Shown: in pieces, positions 29,127-36,315 of the stretch | Layout: each line of letters opens with the position of its first letter | Position numbering within the stretch: position 1 is the stretch's first letter | Assembly (NCBI GenBank): GCA_903900155.1 | Contig: CAIUMD010000033.1 | Span: forward strand, 1 to 39,688 | Direction: 5' to 3' | DNA length: 39,688 nucleotides | Source of the DNA: an uncultured Caulobacterales bacterium | Lineage (GTDB): Bacteria > Pseudomonadota > Alphaproteobacteria > Caulobacterales > Caulobacteraceae | Notes under the pieces: generated by a model | Seen by the model: only the letters and a program-made list of their open reading frames with translations | Database searches by the model: none | Told to the model about the DNA's origin: nothing | Program-made: the position numbers and the translations under genes

Positions 29127-30905
29127 ATGATCCGTCGTAGTCTTCGCTTCACCGGCGTCAGCATCCTGTCCTTGGCCATGATCGGCGCGACGCCGGTCTC
29201 GGCCCTGCCCCCGCCTGGCGACGGGGTCGTCACGCCCGAGGCCTGCGCGGCCCTGGGCTTTGCGTCGGCATCGAGCGACGATGCTGTCGTCGTGTCGGGA
29301 ACGCGAAAGCGCGTCTCGGCTCAAAGCCGCGCGCCTGTCGCCGAGTACGCCGCCCGCATGGCGCCGCCGCCTCCGCCGCCTCCGCCGCCGCCGCCGCCGC
29401 CGATCCCGTCGGTGCAGTCGAACTACGCCGCCGCCCCGGCCATCATCAGCGGCGCGCCGCATGCGCCCACGGCGATGGACACCGAGCGTTACCCCGGCGC
29501 GGCCGCCAATCCGGTCAAGCGCGTGACCGAAGAGCCGGTCTCGACCTTCTCGATCGACGTCGACACGGCCGCCTACGCCAACACCCGCCGGTTCCTGAAC
29601 GACGGCGGCGCCCCGCCGCGCGACGCCATCCGGGTCGAGGAGCTGGTGAACTATTTCGACTATGGCTACGCCCGCCCGGCCAGCGCCGAGACGCCGTTCC
29701 GCGCCACCGTGGCGGTCGCCCCCTCGCCCTGGTCGAAGGAGCGCCAGATTCTGCATATCGGCCTGAAAGGCTATGAGACGCCGCGCACCGACGCCCCGCC
29801 GCTGAACCTGGTGTTCCTGGTCGACACCTCGGGCTCGATGTGGGGTCCCGACCGCCTGCCCCTGGCCCAGAAGGCGCTGAACGTGCTGATCGATCAGCTG
29901 CGCCCGCGGGACCGCGTCGCCATCGTCGCCTATGCCGGCTCGGCCGGCGCGGTGCTGTCGCCCACCGACGGCCGCTCCAAGCTGAAGATGCGCTGCGCCC
30001 TGGGCGCGCTGCGGGCCGGCGGCTCCACGGCCGGCGGCCAGGGGCTGGAACTGGCCTACGCCCTGGCCAAGCAGAACTTCGCCAAGGGGTCGGTCAACCG
30101 GGTGATCCTGGTCACCGACGGCGACTTCAATGTCGGCATTTCCGACCCGGCGCGGCTGAAGGACTTCGTCGCCGACCAGCGCAAGAGCGGCGTCTACCTG
30201 TCGGTCTACGGCTTCGGCCGCGGCAACTACAACGATACGATGATGCAGGCCCTGGCCCAGAACGGCAACGGCGTGGCGGCCTATGTCGACACCCTGAACG
30301 AGGCCCGCAAGCTGCTGCGCGACGACTTCCAGGCCAGCCTGTTCCCGATCGCGGACGACGTGAAGATCCAGGTCGAGTTCAATCCCGCCCGGGTCAGCGA
30401 GTACCGCCTGATCGGCTACGAGACGCGCCTCTTGAACCGCGAGGACTTCAACAACGACCAGGTCGACGCCGGCGAGGTCGGCTCCGGCGCGTCGGTGACG
30501 GCGCTGTACGAGATCACGCCGGTCGGGGCGCGGCTCTCGTCGGATCCGCTGCGCTATGGCGACAAGCCCACCGCCGCGCCGGTCTCCGCCTCAGGCGAGC
30601 TGGCCTTCCTGAAGGTGCGCTACAAGCCGCCGGGCGGGACGGCCTCGAAGCTGATGGAGCGTCCGATCGGCAAGGCCGACAGCTATGCCAGCCTGCAAGC
30701 CGCGCCGGAGGCGACCCGCTTCGCGGTGGCGGTCGCCGCCTATGGTCAGAAGCTGCGCGGCGATCCGTGGCTGGACAAAGGCTTCGACTGGGCGGCGATC
30801 ACCAGCCTGGCCCAGGGCGCGCGGGGCGCGGACCCGGACGGCCTGCGCGCCGAATTCGTGCAGCTGACCAAGGCGGCCCGCGACGTGAAAGGATCCGGAG
30901 ACTAG
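29127..30905 (+). CDS. YfbK-type von Willebrand factor A protein with polyproline tract
   Basis: 592 residues from ATG 29127 (TTAGGGAGATCGACC upstream); the frame is open to 29094 but lacks a ribosome site there. The signal peptide is MIRRSLRFTGVSILSLAMIGATPVSA. Thirteen consecutive prolines lie at residues 80-92. The VWF_N-like block (TFSIDVDTAAYANTRRFLNDG, EELVNYFDY, residues about 139-180) precedes the VWA domain with MIDAS DTSGS (233-237), and a YfbK-type C-terminal domain (DUF3520) follows. It is a secreted or envelope protein likely to bind partners through a metal-dependent site. The function of the family is unknown. A BlaI-like operator lies upstream, and its stop codon TAG is part of the palindromic element that follows. 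Confidence 0.9.
   Translation: MIRRSLRFTGVSILSLAMIGATPVSALPPPGDGVVTPEACAALGFASASSDDAVVVSGTRKRVSAQSRAPVAEYAARMAPPPPPPPPPPPPPIPSVQSNYAAAPAIISGAPHAPTAMDTERYPGAAANPVKRVTEEPVSTFSIDVDTAAYANTRRFLNDGGAPPRDAIRVEELVNYFDYGYARPASAETPFRATVAVAPSPWSKERQILHIGLKGYETPRTDAPPLNLVFLVDTSGSMWGPDRLPLAQKALNVLIDQLRPRDRVAIVAYAGSAGAVLSPTDGRSKLKMRCALGALRAGGSTAGGQGLELAYALAKQNFAKGSVNRVILVTDGDFNVGISDPARLKDFVADQRKSGVYLSVYGFGRGNYNDTMMQALAQNGNGVAAYVDTLNEARKLLRDDFQASLFPIADDVKIQVEFNPARVSEYRLIGYETRLLNREDFNNDQVDAGEVGSGASVTALYEITPVGARLSSDPLRYGDKPTAAPVSASGELAFLKVRYKPPGGTASKLMERPIGKADSYASLQAAPEATRFAVAVAAYGQKLRGDPWLDKGFDWAAITSLAQGARGADPDGLRAEFVQLTKAARDVKGSGD
29364..29402 (+). repeat. CCG/CCT triplet tract encoding 13 prolines
   Basis: Thirteen tandem proline codons (mostly CCG, two CCT) in the VWA gene. 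The tract is slippage-prone and can gain or lose whole codons without frame loss. In the protein it forms a stiff spacer between the exported N-terminus and the folded part. Confidence 0.85.
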
Positions 30906-31007
30906 AGCATTTTCCGATCCGAAAGGATCGGCGAAATGCTCTAGGCCTTTGATTTAGAGACCTTCTTATCCGACTGATCATTTCGATCAGATCGGAAAGG
31001 GCTCTAG
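30902..31007. repeat. CTAG-bounded palindromic element between convergent genes
   Basis: The first hairpin runs 30902-30944: CTAGAGCATTT at the left pairs with AAATGCTCTAG at the right, and CCGATCC/GGATCGG inside. The second (about 30961-31007) pairs TCCGACTGATC with GATCAGATCGGA and ends in GGGCTCTAG. It resembles the widespread alphaproteobacterial 'agagcattt' intergenic repeats. Its outer CTAGs contain the stop codons of both flanking genes. It probably also ends both transcripts. Confidence 0.75.
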
Positions 31008-31210
31008 CGAACCTTCGGCCGGATCACGTCGATCGGCGGCGGGGGCGGCGTGACCTTGTACCGGCTCGGCGCCGAGGGCGGCGGCGGGCCGGCCGGCGGG
31101 TAGTACGGCGGGTAGTACGGCGCGTAAGCATGCCGGTCCGCGCAGGCGGCCAGGGTCATGGCGGCCAGGAGCAGCAGGAGCCCAGGCCTTACAAACAATG
31201 GCCTCAGCAT
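31004..31210 (-). CDS. Small proline/tyrosine-rich lipoprotein (last gene of the Sel1/beta-helix operon)
   Basis: 68 residues. Lipoprotein signal MLRPLFVRPGLLLLLAAMTLAAC with lipobox LAAC, then a short mature part rich in Pro and Tyr (YPPYYPPAGPPPPSAPSRYK, TPPPPPIDVIRPKVR). It has no domain and is probably an extended, membrane-anchored peptide in the periplasm. ATG 31210 overlaps the stop of the upstream gene by 7 bp, so it is translated with it. The stop TAG lies in the palindromic element. As the fourth member of a coupled set it may be a small structural partner; I suggest a relative of the stalk crossband StpD or StpC by layout only. Confidence 0.75.
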   Translation of the reverse strand: MLRPLFVRPGLLLLLAAMTLAACADRHAYAPYYPPYYPPAGPPPPSAPSRYKVTPPPPPIDVIRPKVR

Positions 31211-31758
31211 CGGCGACCGCCGGCGGTCGGCGGACCGAACAGGCCCGTGCCCGAGCGGAAGCAGTAGTTCTCGTAGCGCGGATCCCAGAGGTCGGTCTGG
31301 CCGTCGGCGCGGGTGAACTGGTAGCGCTCGCCACGATCGTCGCGGCCGCTGAGGGTCACCTGGCCCGGACGGTCCGAGGTCACGCCGTAAGCCTCGCGGG
31401 TCAGGCCGTCGACCGCGCAGGACGACACCAGGCCCGGACGGCTGAGATCGCCCGACAGGCCCGCGGCCGAGCCCGTCTGGGCGTTGTAGGCGGCCACGTC
31501 CGTACCGCCGCCGCGCGTCCCACCGACGAACACCTGGGTGCCGGTCGAGCTGTCATAGGTCATGATGTCCGGCGCTTGGCCTGTGATCGGCGCGCCGCAG
31601 ATGTCGCGGCGCTTGGGCGTGTAGCCCGCCGGCGGCGCTTGCGGCGCGGCGTAGGTCGGCGGGTAGCCGCCGCCGTACTGCTGGGCGAAGGCCTGGGTGG
31701 AAATCAGGGTCGAGGCCGCGACGGCGGCGGCGACCAGACCATGGGCCAGCTTGCTCAT
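31204..31758 (-). CDS. Small periplasmic protein of unknown fold, coupled to the beta-helix gene
   Basis: 184 residues with signal peptide MSKLAHGLVAAAVAASTLISTQAFA. A Tyr/Pro/Gly-rich start (QQYGGGYPPTYAAPQAPPAGY) leads to a compact part with four cysteines (RRDICGAP, LVSSCAVDG, YENYCFRSG and the terminal GRRC), which may form disulfides. The repeated TYDSSTGTQVFVGG and VTLSGRDDRGERYQF segments suggest beta strands. I recognise no domain. ATG 31758 overlaps the beta-helix stop (ATGA). Its cysteines and export signal fit a periplasmic complex member, possibly of the stalk crossband type (inference from operon layout). Confidence 0.78.
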   Translation of the reverse strand: MSKLAHGLVAAAVAASTLISTQAFAQQYGGGYPPTYAAPQAPPAGYTPKRRDICGAPITGQAPDIMTYDSSTGTQVFVGGTRGGGTDVAAYNAQTGSAAGLSGDLSRPGLVSSCAVDGLTREAYGVTSDRPGQVTLSGRDDRGERYQFTRADGQTDLWDPRYENYCFRSGTGLFGPPTAGGRRC

Positions 31759-33206
31759 CTGGGGCCTTCCCCTTGTTGCGGCGCCCAAGACGGCGGCGGC
31801 GGCGCGCCGACCTGCCCCATGCTGGCGGCATCGTCGGCAAGATCGGCGGGACCGGCGCCCACGGCCAGCGGCGCGGGGGCGAACGACTGGGTCGGCCAGT
31901 AGGTCTCGTAGCCCAGGCGGGCCCGGTCGCGCTGGGTGCGGTAGAGTTCCGGCGCCTCGAACCACGGACGGCAGGTCAGCTCGCCGTCGAAGAAGCCGCT
32001 GACCAGGGCCTTGCAGCCCTCGGGCCGGGCATAGATGCGGTTGTCGACCGCGCGCACCTGGCCGCCGGCGTCGGCATAGATGCCCGAACGCATGACGCCG
32101 ACGATCTTGTTGTTGGCGGCGAACGCCACGCCCGAGGCGACGTAGAGGCCGACATCGGTCGCCTCCAGCTCGCCCCCGTTGACGCGCAGATTGGCGTTCT
32201 CGACGGTCAGGGCCCAGTCGCTGTCGCGGACCACGGGGCGCAGGAGGGTCGTCTCGTCGCCGCCGCCGATATAGACCCCCCGCGAGAAGCCATCGACATA
32301 GAGGCCGTCGATCGTCACCAGCTGCTGGCGGTTCATGCCGCTGAGCACGAAGCCGGCCGAGTTGCGGGTGCGCGAGGAGCCGGTCCAGTCACCCAGGCGG
32401 ACGATGCGGATGTCGCGCAGGCGGCTGTCGCCGGAGGTCTCGAACGCGCCGCCCAGAGCGGTGGCCGCGATCGCGACGTTCTGGGCCATGATCGTGCCGG
32501 TGGCCTTGACCACCGCCGAGCGGGTGCGACCGATGAAGACCACGTCCGACAACTCGATGCGGCTGTCGCCGACGTCGAAAGCCGAAGCGTCGCCGTCGTA
32601 GCGGACCGTGACGTTCTTCAGCGCGATCTCGGTGGCGCGGCCGGTGATGCACGAGGCCGAACCGGCGCGCGAGGCCTCCAGGCCCAGTCCCTCCAGCACG
32701 ACGTACGGCACGCCAGGCTGGATGCGGATGCAGGGCTGGCCGGCGGGGGCCACCAGGATCGGGTTGTTCAGGCCCGGCGAGTAATTGCGGACCACGATGA
32801 TGATCGACTGGGTGATGTTCAGCGAGTCGACGCAGGCCCCGCCGTTGGTCGAGGTCAGGGTCAGGGTCTCGCCATCATAAAGCCGCGCCACGGCCTCGGA
32901 CACCTGGCCCGGATAGGCGTAGTCGCAGTTGATCTCGCTCGGGCCATAGCCGCCGTAGCCAGGGCCATAACCGCCGGGCACGCAGTGGCCGCGCGAGCGG
33001 TAGTAGCCGCGGGCGCAGTGACGCGGCCTAGCGTAGCGCACCTTACAGCCGTGCGAGAGGTTCGGCTGGATCAGCAGGCCGAAGCACGGACGGATCTGCT
33101 GGTCGATCCTGGCGTCCGGCGAGGCGACGGCGACGTCGGGCGCGGAGGTCGCGAAACCGAGGATCAGGGCGGCCCAGAGCGCCACCAGGAAGCTGAGGCG
33201 GCGCAT
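31755..33206 (-). CDS. Secreted right-handed beta-helix protein
   Basis: 483 residues. The signal peptide lies around residues 1-29. A Cys-containing, Tyr/Gly-rich N-terminal part (CARGYYRSRGHCVPGGYGPGYGGYG) is followed by a parallel beta-helix of pectate-lyase type (about 105-390). Successive turns read SIIIVVRNYSPG, PYVVLEGLGLEAS, EIALKNVTVRYDG, RIELSDVVFIGR, LVTIDGLYVDGFSRGVYIGGG and NLRVNGGELEATDVGLYVASG. No catalytic residues are recognised, so it is likely structural. It starts on the stop of the Sel1 gene (TGATG) and its stop overlaps the next start (ATGA). By composition and neighbours I suspect a stalk crossband component (Stp family); this rests on memory of the literature and is not proven here. 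Confidence 0.82.
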   Translation of the reverse strand: MRRLSFLVALWAALILGFATSAPDVAVASPDARIDQQIRPCFGLLIQPNLSHGCKVRYARPRHCARGYYRSRGHCVPGGYGPGYGGYGPSEINCDYAYPGQVSEAVARLYDGETLTLTSTNGGACVDSLNITQSIIIVVRNYSPGLNNPILVAPAGQPCIRIQPGVPYVVLEGLGLEASRAGSASCITGRATEIALKNVTVRYDGDASAFDVGDSRIELSDVVFIGRTRSAVVKATGTIMAQNVAIAATALGGAFETSGDSRLRDIRIVRLGDWTGSSRTRNSAGFVLSGMNRQQLVTIDGLYVDGFSRGVYIGGGDETTLLRPVVRDSDWALTVENANLRVNGGELEATDVGLYVASGVAFAANNKIVGVMRSGIYADAGGQVRAVDNRIYARPEGCKALVSGFFDGELTCRPWFEAPELYRTQRDRARLGYETYWPTQSFAPAPLAVGAGPADLADDAASMGQVGAPPPPSWAPQQGEGPR

Positions 33207-34705
33207 CAGAAGTCCCTTTCGCTGTACGGACGGCCACGGTCGGCAAAGGGCCGGGGCGGACGCGAGACATGAGCCAGCAGCTGCTGCAGGCGATAGGCCG
33301 ACGGCTTGAAGCCCGCCAGCGCGCCGTCGATCTGGTAGACCACGGCCTTGGCGCGGTCCTGGTCGGCCACGCCCTGCAGGCCCAGGGAGAAGAAGGTCGA
33401 CATGGCGTACTTGGCCTCGGCCGAACCCTGACGCTCGGCCTCCTCGTACCAGTGATAGGCCCGAGCGTAGTCGCGCGGGACGCCGACGCCTTCGGAGTAC
33501 ATCACCGCCAGCACCAGTTGGGCCTTGGACGAGCCGTTGACCGCCGCATACTGGATCGCACGCACCCTCTCGATCGGCGAGAGGTGGCCGTTGGCAGGAC
33601 GGCCCAGCATCGATTCCAGGGTCTGGGCGTCGTTGACGCTGAGCATCTTTTCGTCAAACACCGGCGCCGGGATCACCCGCAGGTAAGACATCGCCTCGGC
33701 CACGTGGACGAACGGCAACTCGTTGATGCGGGCCATGGCCGCCTCGCGCGCCTCGCCCGACAGGTCCGATTCGTCGGAGTGCGGCACGCCCGAGTCGGGC
33801 GATTCCGGCGGGTAGAACTCGTAGGGCGGAATCCAGCGCTTGGCCTTGGTCTCGACGAACGAGCCGTACGAGGCCCGCTGCGGCGAGCTGCGCTCGAAGT
33901 CCTTCAGCATGACATAGGCCGACACGTCGCCCGTCTGCACCGCCAGGTAGTTGTAGAGATAGGCGTCGACGTCGTTGCGGCGGAACAGGTCCAGGGCCGC
34001 CGGCGCGCCAGGTTGGCTGGGCTTGCCGTACGCCTCGATGGCCTGGAGGTTGTCGGACGGCTCGCCATAAGGACCGAAATAGACGTCGTGGATGCGCGCC
34101 AGGGTGCGGAAGCCGTCCGCGCCCTGGGCCGACAGCACGTAGATCACGCGGTTGCGGACCTTTTCGCGCTCTTCGGTCGACATGCGCGACAGCAGGCGGT
34201 CGAGGGCTCCATAGGCGCTGCGGCGCTCGAAGGCGCGGCAGTCGTCGAAGCGCGAGACGGCGCGCGATTCCTTGCCGCGACGCTCATAGGCCGCGATCGG
34301 CGCGTAGCCGCCGGAGTTGGACAGGGCCATGGCGTACCAGACGGCCGCCTCGACCGGGTCTTCCAGGTTCTTGTCGACCGCGCGATGCCCCTCGTAGCGG
34401 CGGGCCAGCTCCAGCTGGGCGAAGAAATCGCCGCGGAAGCCGCCCTGGCGCAGGGCGCGGATCTCTTGCTGCTGCTGATTGAACTGGCCCGAAACGCCCT
34501 GCGCCGACTGCGGACGCGGGCACGCGCTGGCGCGCTTGTGGAACCAGAAAGGGCCTGTGTCGCAACCAACGAGGGGAATCACCACCGCCGCCACGATCGC
34601 GCCCACGGGGGCGCGACGCAGCCAGGCGGAACGACCGGCATAAGCACGCCCGGCCGCTTCGCGGAGCATCGCAAGGCGCGCGAAAGCGTCGCCGGCCTGC
34701 CGCAT
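33206..34705 (-). CDS. Membrane-anchored Sel1-repeat protein (first gene of the operon)
   Basis: 499 residues. A basic N-terminus is followed by one hydrophobic segment (APVGAIVAAVVIPLVGC, about 32-48). This can be read as a membrane anchor or, since LVGC fits a lipobox (C48), as a lipoprotein signal with an unusually long n-region. Most of the rest is soluble and helical. Clear Sel1-like repeats lie near 405-455 (AQLVLAVMYSEGVGVPRDYARAYHWYEEAERQGSAEAKYAMSTFFSLG) and a weaker one near 90-115. Sel1 repeats mediate protein-protein contact. It is probably a scaffold for the three exported proteins encoded downstream with overlapping starts. A CtrA-like site lies 24 bp upstream. This is a candidate for the anchor of the Caulobacter stalk crossband complex. 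Confidence 0.83.
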   Translation of the reverse strand: MRQAGDAFARLAMLREAAGRAYAGRSAWLRRAPVGAIVAAVVIPLVGCDTGPFWFHKRASACPRPQSAQGVSGQFNQQQQEIRALRQGGFRGDFFAQLELARRYEGHRAVDKNLEDPVEAAVWYAMALSNSGGYAPIAAYERRGKESRAVSRFDDCRAFERRSAYGALDRLLSRMSTEEREKVRNRVIYVLSAQGADGFRTLARIHDVYFGPYGEPSDNLQAIEAYGKPSQPGAPAALDLFRRNDVDAYLYNYLAVQTGDVSAYVMLKDFERSSPQRASYGSFVETKAKRWIPPYEFYPPESPDSGVPHSDESDLSGEAREAAMARINELPFVHVAEAMSYLRVIPAPVFDEKMLSVNDAQTLESMLGRPANGHLSPIERVRAIQYAAVNGSSKAQLVLAVMYSEGVGVPRDYARAYHWYEEAERQGSAEAKYAMSTFFSLGLQGVADQDRAKAVVYQIDGALAGFKPSAYRLQQLLAHVSRPPRPFADRGRPYSERDF

Positions 34706-34967
34706 GAATCCCCCTTCAGCCCAGCCCGTTAACCATAAAACAATGATCTCTCATGTGCCCGAGATCGGGACCTGTCAAGGTCAGCTCAACCCATCCGGCA
34801 ATGAAGACTTTGTCACGACAATCGAGGTTCGCTCGACAGGCGAATTTCCGGAATTTCCCGGCATTTCGCAGACGTCGGAACATCTGGGAGAAGCGTCGAG
34901 AAACCGACGGCCAACTTAACAAGCCGCCGGCTCACCCATAGCGCAGCTAGACGAAGATTCGACGAAA
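34706..34967. other. 262-bp intergenic region, promoter of the Sel1 operon; no gene seen
   Basis: It separates the ends of the acyl-CoA dehydrogenase gene and the Sel1 gene start, and is less G+C-rich than its surroundings. Short ORFs on both strands lack ribosome sites and domains. It holds the TTAACCAT site listed separately and is expected to carry the promoter. Confidence 0.6.
34729..34743 (-). promoter_or_regulatory. CtrA-like site upstream of the Sel1 operon
   Basis: TTAACCATAAAACAA matches the left half of the cell-cycle regulator CtrA site (TTAA-N7-TTAA, often TTAACCAT) but the right half is ACAA. It lies 24-38 bp before ATG 34705. Its proximity to the start suggests overlap with the promoter, but the match is partial. 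Confidence 0.35.
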
Positions 34968-36191
34968 TCAACGACCGGCGGGCATGTCCTTGAACGGCAC
35001 GTCCTTGTCGACCCGCACGTCGCCCGGCAGGCCCAGGACCCGTTCGGCGATGATGTTCTTGAGGATTTCGTCCGTGCCGCCAGCGATGCGCAGGCCCGGC
35101 GCCCACATCAGGCTCTGCTGGAACGCCGCCTCGGCCGGCGCCGTGTCGGGATCGGAGAGCACACCATACTGATCCTGCATTTCCACGGCGGTGTTGGCCA
35201 GGTCCTGCAGCTGGTTGGCCGAGATGATCTTGCCGATCGAGCTTTCCGGTCCCGGCGTCTGGCCGCGCGACAGGGCGGTCATGGTGCGGAAGCGGGTAAA
35301 CTTCAGCCCCTCGGACTGCACGTACCAGTCGGCCAGCTTCTCGCGGAAGGCCTGGTCCTTGAGCGCAGGGCCGGTGACGCCCGACAGCTCACGGGCCAGC
35401 TTCATGATCTCGCGATAGTTCGGGCCGGCCGAGCCGCCCACGGCCAGGCGCTCGTTCATCAGGGTGACCAGGGCCACCTTCCAGCCCTCGCCGACCTCGC
35501 CCAAACGTTGGCTGTCCTTGACCCGCAGGTCGGTGAAATAGACCTCGTTGAACTCGCGGCCGCCCGACATCTGGTGGATCGGCCGGCACTCGACGGCGGC
35601 GTCGCGCATGTCGATCCAGAACATGGTCAGGCCCTTGTGCTTGGGCGCATCGACGTCGGTCCGGGTCAGCAGGATGCCGTAGTCGCAATAGTGTGCGCCG
35701 GTGGTCCAGACCTTCTGGCCGTTGATCACCCACGCGTCGCCGTCACACACGGCGCGCGTCCGCAGCGCCGCGACGTCGGAACCGCCGGCCGGTTCGGAGA
35801 ACAGCTGGCACCAGATCTCCTCGCCCTTCACGGCTGGAGACACAAAACGTTGTTTGGTGTCGCCGTCGGCGAAGGCCATGACCGTGGGCACGCACATGCC
35901 CAAGCCGATCGTGAAATAGCCGTAGCCCAGACCCGCCTTGCCTTCTTCCTGGCCGAAGATCACCGACTGGATCGGAGTGCCGCCGCCTCCGCCGATGGCC
36001 GCGGGCCAGGTGATGCAGGCATAGCCGGCGGCGGCCTTGGTCGCCTGCCAGGCCTTGGCGGCGGCCATGTGCTCGGGCGTATTGGGCTTGAGCTCGCCGA
36101 ACTTGGCGCGGTGCGCGGCGGCGTTTTCGGCCAGCCAGGCGCGGGCCTTTTCACGGTAGGCGGCTTCTTCGGGGGAGTCGTTGAAATCCAT
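34968..36191 (-). CDS. Acyl-CoA dehydrogenase family protein (FadE-type, first of a pair by size)
   Basis: 407 residues, cytosolic flavoenzyme. The family order is complete: N-terminal helices from MDFNDSPEEAAYREKARAWL, FAD/substrate loop WCQLFSEPAGGSDVA, WVINGQKVWTTGAHYCDYGILLTRTD, middle beta-domain, NERLAVGGSAGPNYREI, and the closing RIAGGTDEILKNIIAERVLGLPGD. ATG 36191 is chosen because the family start MDFNDSPEE is there with GGAAGAAG before it; the frame upstream to 36455 runs through a repeat. It oxidises an acyl-CoA in beta-oxidation-like catabolism. It pairs with the smaller dehydrogenase upstream, which suggests a hetero-oligomeric enzyme (inference), but a REPIN repeat separates them. 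Confidence 0.93.
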   Translation of the reverse strand: MDFNDSPEEAAYREKARAWLAENAAAHRAKFGELKPNTPEHMAAAKAWQATKAAAGYACITWPAAIGGGGGTPIQSVIFGQEEGKAGLGYGYFTIGLGMCVPTVMAFADGDTKQRFVSPAVKGEEIWCQLFSEPAGGSDVAALRTRAVCDGDAWVINGQKVWTTGAHYCDYGILLTRTDVDAPKHKGLTMFWIDMRDAAVECRPIHQMSGGREFNEVYFTDLRVKDSQRLGEVGEGWKVALVTLMNERLAVGGSAGPNYREIMKLARELSGVTGPALKDQAFREKLADWYVQSEGLKFTRFRTMTALSRGQTPGPESSIGKIISANQLQDLANTAVEMQDQYGVLSDPDTAPAEAAFQQSLMWAPGLRIAGGTDEILKNIIAERVLGLPGDVRVDKDVPFKDMPAGR

Positions 36192-36214
36192 GATCGTCTT
36201 CTTCCGTGGGCCGC

Positions 36215-36304
36215 CCTCGTCCTTCGACAAGCTCAGGATGAGGGCTACTGCTGGCTCAGCGTTCGAATTCGAAATCCTCATCCTGAGCCTGTCGAAGGAC
36301 GAAG
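36215..36304. repeat. REPIN-like inverted repeat, copy B
   Basis: The left arm (36215-36243) contains TCCTTCGACAAGCTCAGGAT and the right arm (36276-36304) contains ATCCTGAGCCTGTCGAAGGA, the same arms as copy C (38151-38231). Left AGCTTG versus right GCCTG is the only consistent mismatch between arms. It lies between the two acyl-CoA dehydrogenase genes. Confidence 0.88.
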
Positions 36305-36315
36305 ATTTCGCGGCC

